From Mycoplasmatota bacterium (GTDB lineage: Bacteria > Bacillota_I > Bacilli_A > Izemoplasmatales > Hujiaoplasmataceae): DNA of 64,000 bases. Both the position numbers and the translations under genes were made by a program. Of the stretch, positions 55,157 to 64,000 are shown in pieces (positions within the stretch are counted from its first letter, which is position 1; every line of letters starts with the position of its first letter). The stretch covers positions 60,096 to 124,095 of the forward strand of contig JAEIOE010000001.1 of assembly GCA_016342455.1 (NCBI GenBank), in the 5' to 3' direction. The notes beneath the pieces were generated by a model. It had not been told where the DNA came from and did not search any database. It saw only the letters and a list, made by a program, of their open reading frames with translations.

Positions 55157-56548
55157 ATGAATACAGTTACAGAAAGAAAATCAAAATTAATACTCAAAGA
55201 TAAACCGATTTGGAAAGGGATAGTATCCCTAGCTTTTCCGGTTTTTTTAGCGAATATATTTAAAACATTACATGATTTGGTTGACGCTTACTTCTTAGGG
55301 CAACTTGGAGATTCAGCTGCTGCTAGTGAAATGCAAGGAGCAATTGGACTTACTTGGCCTATTTTCTTTGTATTCTTATCATTTGGTATGGGTATTAGTG
55401 TTGCAGGTAATGCTCTAATTGGACAGTACATTGGAAAGAAAGATTACGTTAACGCAAGAAAGTATGCTACAAATGTTGTGTATTTAGCCATTGTATTAGG
55501 GGTTGTATTTACCTTGTTTGCTTATATATTAGCTCCAACAATCCTTGGATGGATGGGTGTTGAAGGTAATAAATTAGATTATGCTATTACTTATCTAAGA
55601 ATTAGATCCTTTGAATTAGTAATTTTATTCTTAACTTTCGCTTTCCAAGCAGTAAGAAGAGCAACTGGAGATACAATAACTCCAGTCTTAGTAAGTTCTT
55701 TTGCGATTTTAATGAACATTATATTAACACCTTTACTAGTTCTATATTTTGATATGGGAATATTTGGGGCTGGATTAGCTACATTATTAGCTAATATTAT
55801 TATTCTACCAATCACAATTATTTTGTTAGTGAAAAATAAAAAAGGCCTAAGTATGAAGTTTAAAATTTCGCATATCAATATTCCAATTATTAAGGATATA
55901 TTTAGCATTGCTTTGCCAGCTTCGTCTGGACAATCAATTCAAGCGGTAGGTTTTATTATATTGCAAGCTTTCATTGAAAACTTCGGTATAGCAGTAACTG
56001 CATTTTACCTAGGTAACAGGATTAATTCATTAGTGATGTTCCCGGTTTCTTCTGTTAGTACAATTATAGCTGTTTATGTGGCTCAAAATATTGGGGCTGG
56101 CAACACCAAAAGGGCTAAATCCGCCATTAAGCAAGGAATGGTAATGAGTGTTGGTTTAATGATTATCGGTGTTTTATTAATCCTTCCTTTTAGAGAGACA
56201 TTAGTAGGGATATTCAGCGATGATCAAGAGGCAATAGCTTTGGCTGTAGAATATATGTTGTTTGTTGCAATAAGTCTGCCATTTATGGCTGTGTTCCAAG
56301 TCTTTTTATCTACTTTCCAAGGTAGTGGAGATACAAAATTCTCATTTTGGCTGTCTTTAATTAGATTGTGGGTATTTAGATTACCATTAGTATATATAAT
56401 GATTACGTATACGAATTTAGGACCAACCGGAATATGGATTTCCATGTTGATATCTAATGTCTTGGCAGTATTAGTGGGACTTGTGTTGTATACTAGAGTT
56501 AAATTTATACCAAAAATAAAATTATCTAAACAAATTGAGGAGATTTAA
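55157..56548 (+). CDS. MATE-family multidrug efflux transporter
   Basis: 463 residues from ATG 55157, which has AAGGTAGGA upstream; the track's 55010 start adds 49 residues not typical of the family. Twelve hydrophobic segments are visible. Diagnostic features are SLAFPVFLANIFKTLHDLVDAYFLG, the repeat-start GALIGQYIGKKD and ALPASSGQSIQAVGF for the second half. It exports cationic compounds using a sodium or proton gradient. The next gene begins 2 bases after its stop, so they are one operon. Confidence 0.92.
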   Translation: MNTVTERKSKLILKDKPIWKGIVSLAFPVFLANIFKTLHDLVDAYFLGQLGDSAAASEMQGAIGLTWPIFFVFLSFGMGISVAGNALIGQYIGKKDYVNARKYATNVVYLAIVLGVVFTLFAYILAPTILGWMGVEGNKLDYAITYLRIRSFELVILFLTFAFQAVRRATGDTITPVLVSSFAILMNIILTPLLVLYFDMGIFGAGLATLLANIIILPITIILLVKNKKGLSMKFKISHINIPIIKDIFSIALPASSGQSIQAVGFIILQAFIENFGIAVTAFYLGNRINSLVMFPVSSVSTIIAVYVAQNIGAGNTKRAKSAIKQGMVMSVGLMIIGVLLILPFRETLVGIFSDDQEAIALAVEYMLFVAISLPFMAVFQVFLSTFQGSGDTKFSFWLSLIRLWVFRLPLVYIMITYTNLGPTGIWISMLISNVLAVLVGLVLYTRVKFIPKIKLSKQIEEI

Positions 56549-56549
56549 A

Positions 56550-57668
56550 ATGAAGAACATTGTTTTTCCCGATTATAATCGAAGTTTAATGAATATCACG
56601 ACCTCGATTTTAAAATATTATGGAGTCAAGTCTAATAAGGCATCCTTATCTATTTTAGAAGACGAGTTAAATAAAAATTATAGAAATGTAGTATATATTT
56701 TAGTAGATGCTATGGGGACTGAAGTATTAAAAAAACATAAGAAACAAGCGAGCTTTTTGTTAGAAAACAAGATTGAGACGCTTACAACTGTCTTTCCATC
56801 GACAACAGTAGCTGCTACAGTTAGCGCATTAACTGGAAAATCACCTATTGAAAACGGGTGGATTGGTTGGTTACAGTATATCAAGGAAGAAGACAAATCT
56901 GTTATTTTCTTTTATAACAAAGATTTTTATGATGAAACAGTAGAATTTGATTATGATGTCAGCGAAAAGTATGTTCCAGTAACAAAAATATATCAACAAA
57001 TAGAAGAAGTTAATGATGATGTAGAGGCAATTGAAATCTTTCCGGAATTTAGAACCCCAGAACATAAAACTTTTAGAGATATGACTAATACAATTATTAA
57101 AGATTGTAAAAAAGAAGGAAAGAAGTTTATATATGCTTACTGGGATAAACTAGATACTTATTTACATAAAACAGGAACTAAATCATTAGAAGTTAGAAAC
57201 CATATCGAAGAGATTAATTCAGATATAAGGTATTTAAGTGAATCATTAGATGATGATACACTAATTATCGTTACAGCAGATCATGGAATGATTGATATTG
57301 AAGAAATTGAACTTTGGAAATTTGATAAAATAATTGAAACATTTACACACAATCCTTCCATTGAAGCGAGAGCGACAGCTTTCTTTATTAAAGAAGGAAT
57401 GGAAGAACAATTCGTTACTGAATTTAATAAAAATTTTAAAGAAAGTTTCATATTATATAAATCAGAAGACGCAATAATAACAAAAATATGTGGCGAGGGT
57501 GTTAATCACCCCAAAGCAAAAGAATTTTTGGGAGACTATTTTTCAATTGCAATTGACAAGTACTCTTTTAAATTAAGTAATTCAAAAAGAGCATTCAAAG
57601 CTCAACATGCTGGGTTAACCAAAGAAGAAATGTTAATTCCGTTAATCGTAATTAGACCAAAAAAATAA
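56550..57668 (+). CDS. Alkaline phosphatase superfamily phosphodiesterase/pyrophosphatase
   Basis: A 372-residue cytosolic enzyme without a signal peptide. Metal and catalytic residues fit the nucleotide pyrophosphatase/phosphodiesterase family: YILVDAMG (Asp), VFPSTTVAATVSALTG (catalytic Thr), YWDKLDTYLH (Asp/His), ADHGM (Asp-His) and AQHAGL (His). Substrate is unknown. ATG 56550 has GAGGAG 7 bases upstream; the track's TTG is earlier. It is coupled to the MATE gene. Confidence 0.85.
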   Translation: MKNIVFPDYNRSLMNITTSILKYYGVKSNKASLSILEDELNKNYRNVVYILVDAMGTEVLKKHKKQASFLLENKIETLTTVFPSTTVAATVSALTGKSPIENGWIGWLQYIKEEDKSVIFFYNKDFYDETVEFDYDVSEKYVPVTKIYQQIEEVNDDVEAIEIFPEFRTPEHKTFRDMTNTIIKDCKKEGKKFIYAYWDKLDTYLHKTGTKSLEVRNHIEEINSDIRYLSESLDDDTLIIVTADHGMIDIEEIELWKFDKIIETFTHNPSIEARATAFFIKEGMEEQFVTEFNKNFKESFILYKSEDAIITKICGEGVNHPKAKEFLGDYFSIAIDKYSFKLSNSKRAFKAQHAGLTKEEMLIPLIVIRPKK

Positions 57669-57688
57669 GCCACTAAATAGTGGCTTTT
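57666..57688. terminator. Terminator between convergent genes
   Basis: AAGCCACT pairs with AGTGGCTT around AAAT, with TTTTA after. It serves the upstream plus-strand gene and lies next to the mgsA stop codon. Confidence 0.85.
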
Positions 57689-57692
57689 TATA

Positions 57693-58055
57693 TTATATTA
57701 GTGAAGCTATTACATGTTCAGCAGTTGCCGGGTTTGTCGCGAGAGCTATTTGATATACGTCACTTAGTCTCAACAAGGCAGATACATCAGGCTCGTGAGG
57801 TTGAGCAGTTAATGGATCTCTAAAGAAAAATATAATATCAATTTCTCCATTAGCTACTTGAGCACCAATCTCTTGGTCTCCACCAAGTGGACCGGAACGG
57901 AAACACTTTATATTGAGACCTGTAGCTTCAATTATTTTGTGTCCTGTTGTACCTGTAGCAACTAATTGATGCTGTTTCAATATATATTTATATTTCTTTG
58001 CAAATTCAATCATTTCTGGTTTCATTTTATCGTGAGCAATCAGTGCAATTTTCAT
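57693..58055 (-). CDS. mgsA: Methylglyoxal synthase
   Basis: 120 residues, slightly short of the usual 130-150. It converts dihydroxyacetone phosphate to methylglyoxal and phosphate, a bypass of lower glycolysis. The signature is complete: [41 protein letters not shown] with the catalytic Asp, [24 protein letters not shown]-type site upstream. Single gene convergent with the phosphodiesterase. Confidence 0.96.
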   Translation of the reverse strand: MKIALIAHDKMKPEMIEFAKKYKYILKQHQLVATGTTGHKIIEATGLNIKCFRSGPLGGDQEIGAQVANGEIDIIFFFRDPLTAQPHEPDVSALLRLSDVYQIALATNPATAEHVIASLI

Positions 58056-58148
58056 ATTATTTTGTCTCCTCTATCAGTAATCTAAGTAATATTATATCAT
58101 GAAAAAAAATATGCTAGTAGAAATTTGAAGAATACAACAAAATATTCT

Positions 58149-58176
58149 TGCTTTTTAAAAATTGATTTGATATAAT
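58149..58176 (+). promoter_or_regulatory. Promoter of tRNA-Tyr
   Basis: TTGCTT and TATAAT separated by 16 bases, with the tRNA 5' end 27 bases after the -10 box. Confidence 0.65.
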
Positions 58177-58203
58177 GTAATAGCGTCAAAATAGAATATA
58201 CAT

Positions 58204-58288
58204 GGAGGGGTAGCGAAGAGGCTAAACGCGGCAGACTGTAAATCTGCTCCCATCGGGTTCGGCGGTTCGAAACCGTCCCCCTCCACCA
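58204..58288 (+). tRNA. tRNA-Tyr(GTA)
   Basis: The acceptor stem GGAGGGG/CCCCTCC, anticodon GTA in GACTGTAAATC and a long variable arm of class II are present. So are T arm GGCGGTTCGAAACCG and encoded CCA. 85 bases with CCA. The overlapping minus-strand ORF is a shadow. Confidence 0.95.
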
Positions 58289-58381
58289 TTTTTTTAAAAA
58301 ACAGATTAACACGACTGAATTTTGAGTAACTATAAGGCTCATATCTCAGTCGATAATATTCACCTTATAGTCTCGAATGAA

Positions 58382-58399
58382 TGTAACGGAAGTGTTACA
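58382..58399. promoter_or_regulatory. Inverted repeat before XRE gene
   Basis: TGTAAC and GTTACA around GGAAGT, 78 bases before the ATG of the XRE regulator. A plausible operator for its own product. Confidence 0.5.
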
Positions 58400-58476
58400 C
58401 CCAAATATAAAGTATCACACTTGGAACAGAAAAGCAACACCAAGTTGTGAATTTTTGGAAGGAGACTATTTTTTTT

Positions 58477-58689
58477 ATGGAAAAAAAGACTAGATTAAAA
58501 GAAATTAGAGAACAAAAAGGATTATCTCAAAGAGAAATTGCTAAGATGATTGATACCTCACATACTTCTATATCGAGATATGAAAAAGGTGTCTCAATGA
58601 GCGATGAGACAATTAAAAAAATCTGTAGAGCTCTTGAAATTAATGCAGATTACTTCTTAGGCCTTGTAGATAATAAGAAAAAAGACTGA
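58477..58689 (+). CDS. Small XRE-family transcriptional regulator
   Basis: 70 residues from ATG 58477, preceded by GGAAGGAGA; the track's GTG at 58447 lies within the ribosome-site region. Nearly the whole protein is a helix-turn-helix (LKEIREQKGLSQREIAKMI, HTSISRYEKG), with a short C-terminal helix and Lys tail. It binds DNA as a dimer. Targets unknown, perhaps the inverted repeat upstream. An IS element is inserted directly at its stop codon without changing the protein. Confidence 0.88.
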   Translation: MEKKTRLKEIREQKGLSQREIAKMIDTSHTSISRYEKGVSMSDETIKKICRALEINADYFLGLVDNKKKD

Positions 58690-58721
58690 TTATTCGAAGT
58701 CACTGAAAAATTAGGGTATTT

Positions 58722-58762
58722 AAAAAGAGATAAAATCCAAAGATGGAAATTATCTCTTTTTT
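58722..58762. terminator. Terminator inside the IS after the transposase
   Basis: AGAGATAA pairs with TTATCTCT, with A and T runs on either side. It stops transcription leaving the transposase and that entering from the left. Confidence 0.8.
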
Positions 58763-58801
58763 CGTGAGTTTTATAGTATAAAATAATAGAAACAAAGAGA
58801 A

Positions 58802-60274
58802 TTACTTCATTAACTTCATAATTCTTTTGATGTTTACTACGAAAATTGTAGTAGCAGCTTGGAGATTCATACCTGAAATACCATGCGAGTCTGCAAGACC
58901 AAACGCATGGGCATTTTTAAGTTCTGAATTTTTAGCTTCAATTTTATATCTATCTTTAACCTTTAATTTAAATCCCTCAGTCTTTTGAAACTCCATATGT
59001 TGAGTATGAGTATTTGATTTAATAGATACGGAGTAAGATTTTGTATTAGCACCTTCTTTATAGCAAGTTCCTTTTAGAGGACATATTTTACATTTATCAA
59101 TATCAAAATAGTACGTTTCAACCATTGTTTTGCCTTCAATTTTATGTTTCTTTTTACCAGAAGTTGTCATTTTAATAGCCATATGGCCTTCGGGGCAAAC
59201 ATACATACCCGCATCTTTATTATAGAAGAACCCCTCCACTTTTCGCTTATTACCTTCCGAGACGGATCGACTTAACTTCGAGTATAATTTAAAATTATCA
59301 CCTTCATTAGCTAATTCAATATTATCTTTTTCTGAATAAGCAGCATCGCCTATAACCGCTTGAACTTCCATACCAGCTTCCCTTGATTTATTCACTAGAG
59401 TTTCTAACTGTTTTCCATCGTGTTTTTCACCTGAAGTAACAGTGGCAGCAGTAATGATTCTTTCATCACTCATAGCAATATGAGTTTTATAACCAAAGAA
59501 ATGTGTATCAGCGTTTTTGTGGCCTACTTTAGCGTCTTTGTCTTTAGATAAAGCCAGTTCGCACATATGATCATCAATGATTTCATCCAAGTAATCAACT
59601 CCCTCTTTAACATGTCCATAGAACATCAAACGTTCATCTTGTCTAATAACATCACATAGTTTTTTCGTATATTCCATTTCGACATCTAACAGACCTTTTG
59701 CTTTATAACTAGGTTTTTGTGGCATTTTATTTTTATATGCTTCATCTATTTTATATACATTTTCACGCAAGTCTTTCGATAATATCTGTAGTATTTGATG
59801 CGGTGATTTTTGATTATACCTAGCGTTTGTATGAGTAGAATCAACTATAATTGTCTTACTGTTTAAAAGTCCTTTCTCTTTAGCAATTTTGACCGTCTTA
59901 CCAATTAATAAATCTAAGATATTCGTATCTTTTAGTCTTTGTCTTCTAAATTTAGTTAGTGAACTAGAATCAATAACTGGATCTTCAGGATTCAACCCTA
60001 AAAAATACTTATAAGACATATCGGTAAAAGCTCGTTTAACAAGTCCTTTATCACTTGTGGGATATAAGGCTTTTAGCAGCAAATATTTAAACATCACAAT
60101 TGGATCTACAGCACCCCTACCCATAGTTGCGCTATACTTATCCTTAAGTTCTTCGTAAACAAATTCAAAATCGATTAGTTCATTGATTTGTCTTAACTCG
60201 TTATCTTCAGGAACTAAAATATTATAAAGTTCAGAATATCTACTCAAACTCATTTGTGTTTGTGCTTTTAACAT
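58802..60274 (-). CDS. IS1182-family DDE transposase
   Basis: 490 residues, full length. The N-terminal domain has MGRGAVDPIVMFKYLLLKALYP. The DDE core includes TIIVDSTHTNARY (first Asp), VIGDAAYSEKDN (second Asp) and RYKIEAKNSELKNAHAFG (Glu). The zinc-like CKICPLKGTCYKEG element before the last part is common in the family. It moves the element by cutting at its 16-bp ends. No frameshift or stop, so likely active. Confidence 0.95.
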   Translation of the reverse strand: MLKAQTQMSLSRYSELYNILVPEDNELRQINELIDFEFVYEELKDKYSATMGRGAVDPIVMFKYLLLKALYPTSDKGLVKRAFTDMSYKYFLGLNPEDPVIDSSSLTKFRRQRLKDTNILDLLIGKTVKIAKEKGLLNSKTIIVDSTHTNARYNQKSPHQILQILSKDLRENVYKIDEAYKNKMPQKPSYKAKGLLDVEMEYTKKLCDVIRQDERLMFYGHVKEGVDYLDEIIDDHMCELALSKDKDAKVGHKNADTHFFGYKTHIAMSDERIITAATVTSGEKHDGKQLETLVNKSREAGMEVQAVIGDAAYSEKDNIELANEGDNFKLYSKLSRSVSEGNKRKVEGFFYNKDAGMYVCPEGHMAIKMTTSGKKKHKIEGKTMVETYYFDIDKCKICPLKGTCYKEGANTKSYSVSIKSNTHTQHMEFQKTEGFKLKVKDRYKIEAKNSELKNAHAFGLADSHGISGMNLQAATTIFVVNIKRIMKLMK

Positions 60275-60427
60275 AATACCACCGCCTACATATATATTAT
60301 ACCATATTTAATATATTTAAGCGCTAGATATAGCCAAATATAGCGTTTTTTAATGCATTTTGTGGATAACTCAAATTTCTTCAAAAAAAAGCCCATGATT
60401 TCTCATAGACTTTTTCAGTGACTTCGA

Positions 60428-61375
60428 TTATTCAGTCTTTTTTTTATATATATCTATAAATTTATTATATGTTTCTTCAAAATTAAAATTTATTTCTTTG
60501 GCCTGTCCAATTTCGTGCTTTATTCTTTCCCACTCAGTCTTAAAATATAATCTTAAATGCATTGATACTTTATCCATAATGATTTTAGATTTTTGTAAAT
60601 AATAAGAGAATAAATCATTTTCAACATCAGTAACAAACGGCAAATCTAATTCATAATCAAGGTAAATTTTTTCAACCATTTTTTCATTATATTCAGATTG
60701 AGTTGAACCAAATATTAACTTATCTTGTGAAGATAGGGTATATTTACTGATTTCATCATAATAATTTTTGACTACATTAAATGTATCTGAATCAAGAAAT
60801 TTTAATTTGTATGCTTCGGAACATTTATAGTAATATCCGTCTTTAGAATAATTTTTTAACTCAGTTACTTTATTTAAATATCCAGCCATATCTTCATATT
60901 TTTTGATAATATCAAGTTCAATTATATTTAGGATATTCAACTCGTTTTTAAGAAACGAGATAAAGGCGTTAATTGATTCAAGGGATTCTGAAGCGAGTTT
61001 CACATTATTTTTAAAATTGTAATTAGGAATATTTAATAAAGATAGAATATTTATTTCAAAAATATTAGTATTCGTTTTTAAGTTTCTTAGCCAATCCATT
61101 CTATATTTTGTTAGGATGTTTGCTTTTCTTTCTACAAGACTGTTAATTGAATCTTGATTCATTTGTTTGAATTTAAGTTCATATGTTTGTTCAATTTTCT
61201 TTATATTGAAAACCGAAGACATAATTAAAGTAAAAGCAGCTAAACTAATACTTATTATCGATATTATATCACTTGCTTCAAAATCATTTTTAAATGCTTG
61301 TATGATGAAATATATATTTGCACTCAGCATTAAAATAAGTATAATGAAAAATAGCCAATTTTTTTTCCAATTCAT
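60428..61375 (-). CDS. Two-helix membrane protein with helical cytosolic domain
   Basis: 315 residues from ATG 61375, which follows GGGGGG; the track's upstream ATG lies before that site. Two transmembrane helices (WLFFIILILMLSANIYFI and IISISLAAFTLIMSSVF) are followed by about 250 helical residues with coiled-coil character. No family recognised. Its stop overlaps the IS target duplication. It lies 25 bases downstream of the recombinase gene, so the two may be one unit. Confidence 0.65.
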   Translation of the reverse strand: MNWKKNWLFFIILILMLSANIYFIIQAFKNDFEASDIISIISISLAAFTLIMSSVFNIKKIEQTYELKFKQMNQDSINSLVERKANILTKYRMDWLRNLKTNTNIFEINILSLLNIPNYNFKNNVKLASESLESINAFISFLKNELNILNIIELDIIKKYEDMAGYLNKVTELKNYSKDGYYYKCSEAYKLKFLDSDTFNVVKNYYDEISKYTLSSQDKLIFGSTQSEYNEKMVEKIYLDYELDLPFVTDVENDLFSYYLQKSKIIMDKVSMHLRLYFKTEWERIKHEIGQAKEINFNFEETYNKFIDIYKKKTE

Positions 61376-61400
61376 AATATCCCCCCGCATAATAGTAACA

Positions 61401-62303
61401 TTAATTTAATTGTTTATCAATATTATCAATCAAATTGAACTTAGAATAGTCACTTTTTGCTTTTTTTAAAGACATATGTAAATATATTTCTGTTGTACTA
61501 ATATCTGTATGGCCTAAAATTTTTTGAATTATGTATATATCACAGCCATTTTCAGCTAAAGCAGTAGCCATTGTGTGCCTAAACATTCTTGCATTTAACA
61601 TCTTTAAACCTAAATCAACCTTGATTTTCTTCATAACCCATTCAAGGTTTCGATAAGTAAAAGGTTGGTGACCGATATAATTCCAAAGGAGATATTTTCT
61701 TTGAGGACCTAAATCAATATATTTCATAATCAATGATTTTGTAAGCTTTGTAAAAAATACGGTGCGCGCTAATCTTGTTTTAGTTCTAGTCAAGTATATT
61801 GAACTTTCATTAAAATCAATATTAAATATTTCTATGTTTAATAATTCGGATTGTCTTACACCCGTATCAAGAAGCAATAATATAATAATTTTCCTAGTAA
61901 GATAATACGGATTACTTTCATCCATTGATAGAGTATAGTCTATAATTTTTTTTAAGTCATTTTCGTGAATAATATTATAAGACAGTTTTGTTTCTCTTAT
62001 TTTCTTCAATGAAAAGAGAGCTTCGTTATCTATATTATGATACTTAAAGACTTGCTTCAAATATAGTATTCTTTTGTTTTCGGTTATAGGCTTACAGGTT
62101 TTTCTAGCAAAAATCCTGAATTTTGTTAATGTAGCTTCATTTAATTCACGTGTGTAAATGATGTTGTAAGTATCAAAAAACTTGATCCAACCTCTAGCAT
62201 GTGATTCTTGATATCTAACTGTTTCTATTGCTTTTTCCATTTTAGAGTACTCCTGATAGTCTCTAATAAGATCTTTTAATGCTGCTTTTCTCTTTTTTTT
62301 CAT
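61401..62303 (-). CDS. Tyrosine recombinase (XerC/D-like)
   Basis: 300 residues with a SAM-like N-terminal domain (KAIETVRYQESHARGWIKFF) and a catalytic domain. The catalytic Arg is in DTGVRQSELL. The second box reads ARMFRHTMAT, with Arg where the usual HxxRH has its first His. Then GHTDISTTEIYLH supplies His and the nucleophilic Tyr. It could excise or integrate an element or resolve dimers; the replaced His may weaken activity. AGGAGG precedes the ATG. Confidence 0.88.
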   Translation of the reverse strand: MKKKRKAALKDLIRDYQEYSKMEKAIETVRYQESHARGWIKFFDTYNIIYTRELNEATLTKFRIFARKTCKPITENKRILYLKQVFKYHNIDNEALFSLKKIRETKLSYNIIHENDLKKIIDYTLSMDESNPYYLTRKIIILLLLDTGVRQSELLNIEIFNIDFNESSIYLTRTKTRLARTVFFTKLTKSLIMKYIDLGPQRKYLLWNYIGHQPFTYRNLEWVMKKIKVDLGLKMLNARMFRHTMATALAENGCDIYIIQKILGHTDISTTEIYLHMSLKKAKSDYSKFNLIDNIDKQLN

Positions 62304-62502
62304 TCTTTCCTCCTGTATGGATATTCTCGAAAGTATTCTTTTTGAGAACTCCTTAAACTAATAGAATTATACTAGAGAAAGTATCTTTTTTTTAAATGAA
62401 CTTGTAAATATTAATTATAACTATTATAATATACTTTATAGAATCTAATATTTTGGAACTATATATTTTAAGTATTTTCTTTTTGATAATGGAGGTAATA
62501 GT

Positions 62503-63921
62503 ATGAAAAAAATAATATCTTTTTTTTCAAAATTTTTTAAGAAAATTAATAGTTCTAAAAAAGAGCTTCGAATATCTATTAGTACTTTGGTGCGACATTT
62601 AAAATACAGGTATTTTATTTGGTATGATTTTCATACATTAGTAAAAAGATCCAAAATTTATCGTTCAACAAACCCTAAAAAAGTACAAGAAGATGAGCCA
62701 TTAAAGCGGAGTTACTATTTTTCTTTTGTAGAGAGAATAGGTGGAATGTTTATGTACCTATTGATAACGTTCTTAATGATATATATAGCATATACTTTTA
62801 GAGATGATGTAAATACTATAAGTGAATCGCTTGGAATTGCATTATTTTTAGGACCATTATCATACTTTGGACTTTCAGTGACTGCTTTATCTTTTGGCTT
62901 ATCTAGAAACAAAACAGTAATTTTTAATATAGAGCAGCCATCCTTTCTGCTAAAAACATCAATTTTTAAAGTTACTATAGTGGGGGCGATAGTGTTGTGT
63001 GTTATTCTTATAGTTCTTTCAGCAATAATGTTGGTAATAGCTGAATTTGAAATGGTATTCTATAATGCTATAGTTATTTTTATTTATAGTTCAATAATAA
63101 TCTCATTAGTTATTAGAAGTCTAAATAATCCTAGTTATATTACCTTTTCTAATTTGTTTGTCAGGGAGAAAGAAACTAGAGAAAAGCCCAATATTAAGAT
63201 ACTGAATTATCTAGTTTTAAAAAAAGATGAATCACAAATAATCAACCATATATTAAAATATAATAGATTCGAAAACTACGGTAATATAAGAATGCTTCAG
63301 ACTCAAGAGGATCTACTTGAAATAGTATTGGAAAAAATAGAGAATGATGATGATTACTATAACGAGTTAGAGTCAATCACGAGGATAAATCTTAAACTAG
63401 CCAAACAAAATAAAAAGCAACTGTATATGCTTCAAGAAGCGTATGATTTGAAATCAAATTATGAGAAGTTATACGATGCATTATTGAAACGCGAAAAGTT
63501 TTCTGATTACTCTAATTTAATCGAAGGGGTGTTAAAGCAAAGTACTTCATTTATTAAATGCAAAAGGCTGAACCAATTGCTATCCTGGAATCCAAGCAAT
63601 CTTGATGAAATATTAGAAAACTCGAGTGACGAAGAGAAAGAATATATTTCGAAATTTGTAAAGAAGAGGTACTTAAACCGTAATAGGGTTATCAATGAAG
63701 CATTAGCTAAGAGGGAAATTGCTTTTTATCTTCTTAAGGAAGGGTTTGAATGTAAAAGCAGATTACAAATATTGAGGTCTAGTTTAAAACAGCACAATTG
63801 GCAATTGCTCTTATGCACAAATTTAGAAAAGGAGAGTATTATTTTCATAAATTCATATGAAGAGTTAACCTCTAAAAACAATGTAGAAGCAACCTTTTCG
63901 AAATTAGACATTACCCTGTAA
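62503..63921 (+). CDS. Four-helix membrane protein, unknown
   Basis: 472 residues. A basic N-terminal 75 residues precede about four transmembrane helices between 80 and 205 (MFMYLLITFLMIYIAY, VTIVGAIVLCVILIVLSAIMLVIA and others). A helical cytosolic domain of about 270 residues, rich in Lys, Glu and Asn, follows. GGAGG precedes the ATG. Divergent from the tyrosine recombinase. Membrane anchor plus helical domain echoes the protein at 60428, but no homology is evident. No family recognised. Confidence 0.65.
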   Translation: MKKIISFFSKFFKKINSSKKELRISISTLVRHLKYRYFIWYDFHTLVKRSKIYRSTNPKKVQEDEPLKRSYYFSFVERIGGMFMYLLITFLMIYIAYTFRDDVNTISESLGIALFLGPLSYFGLSVTALSFGLSRNKTVIFNIEQPSFLLKTSIFKVTIVGAIVLCVILIVLSAIMLVIAEFEMVFYNAIVIFIYSSIIISLVIRSLNNPSYITFSNLFVREKETREKPNIKILNYLVLKKDESQIINHILKYNRFENYGNIRMLQTQEDLLEIVLEKIENDDDYYNELESITRINLKLAKQNKKQLYMLQEAYDLKSNYEKLYDALLKREKFSDYSNLIEGVLKQSTSFIKCKRLNQLLSWNPSNLDEILENSSDEEKEYISKFVKKRYLNRNRVINEALAKREIAFYLLKEGFECKSRLQILRSSLKQHNWQLLLCTNLEKESIIFINSYEELTSKNNVEATFSKLDITL

Positions 63922-63979
63922 ATAAATAGGTTGAATGTCAAGGATAGGGGTTCAACTAAATAAAAAGAAAAAAGAGGTG

Positions 63980-64000
63980 TTATTCCAAAGTTTGGAATAA
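63980..64000. terminator. Hairpin cut by window end
   Basis: TTATTCCAAA pairs perfectly with TTTGGAATAA around one base at the very end of the window. It is probably the terminator of the preceding gene; any T run is outside the window. Confidence 0.5.

Larger units (their letters stand above)
58695..60426 (-). mobile_element. IS1182-family insertion sequence
   Basis: Ends in inverted repeats CGAAGTCACTGAAAAA (16 of 16 identical), flanked by a 6-bp target duplication ATTATT (58689-58694 and 60427-60432). It carries one intact transposase and an internal terminator. Rejoining the flanks gives AAAGACTGATTATTCAGTCTTT, so the target was the loop of a hairpin terminator between two convergent genes. 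A complete, probably recent insertion. Confidence 0.9.

Overview
The window is AT-rich and uses the standard code: TGA ends many genes here and TGG encodes Trp. Its genes have strong Shine-Dalgarno sites, many lipoproteins with lipoboxes, and no visible LPxTG anchors. This fits a low-GC Firmicute or a Mollicutes-type lineage that keeps UGA as stop (Acholeplasmatales/Izemoplasmatales-like). The taxonomy is an inference.

Left part (1-17808): the distal end of an integrative conjugative element (ICE). It holds the C-terminus of a probable ATPase, a MobT/NicK-type relaxase with a candidate oriT at its 5' end, an AlwI-type restriction-modification system with two adenine methylases, a PD-(D/E)XK-like protein and a retropepsin/SEC-C protein. 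Next come small unknown genes separated by about 24-bp repeats. One repeat interval carries a RiPP cluster: a Cys-containing precursor, an ABC exporter, two radical SAM/SPASM enzymes and a metalloprotease-like lipoprotein. The element ends at a 3' half of tRNA-Thr(TGT).

Middle (17809-44640): two further segments, each ending in the same tRNA 3' terminus plus the tRNA terminator. The first two copies are about 400 bp long. Segment 2 carries two unknown membrane proteins, an antitoxin with a broken toxin, and a HepT/MntA pair. Segment 3 is a defence island: type I RM (hsdMSR), Hachiman (hamAB), a serine-recombinase module (DUF3846, SSB, RadC-like, DUF2310), an XRE/ankyrin-like regulator followed by a 1692-residue nuclease-STAND ATPase, and a Fic protein.

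Right part (44641-64000): more chromosomal in character. It has a DUF1015-glutamate dehydrogenase fusion, a secreted subtilase with a companion lipoprotein, a GNAT gene broken by one TGA, an oligopeptide-binding lipoprotein, a MATE transporter, an alkaline-phosphatase-superfamily enzyme, methylglyoxal synthase and tRNA-Tyr. It also has an XRE regulator, an IS1182-family element inserted into a transcription terminator, a tyrosine recombinase and two unknown membrane proteins.

Taken together, a tRNA-Thr gene appears to have been used repeatedly as an integration site, collecting defence, toxin-antitoxin and bacteriocin genes. The best candidates for undescribed biology are the RiPP cluster, the 24-bp repeat array and the regulator plus nuclease-STAND pair.
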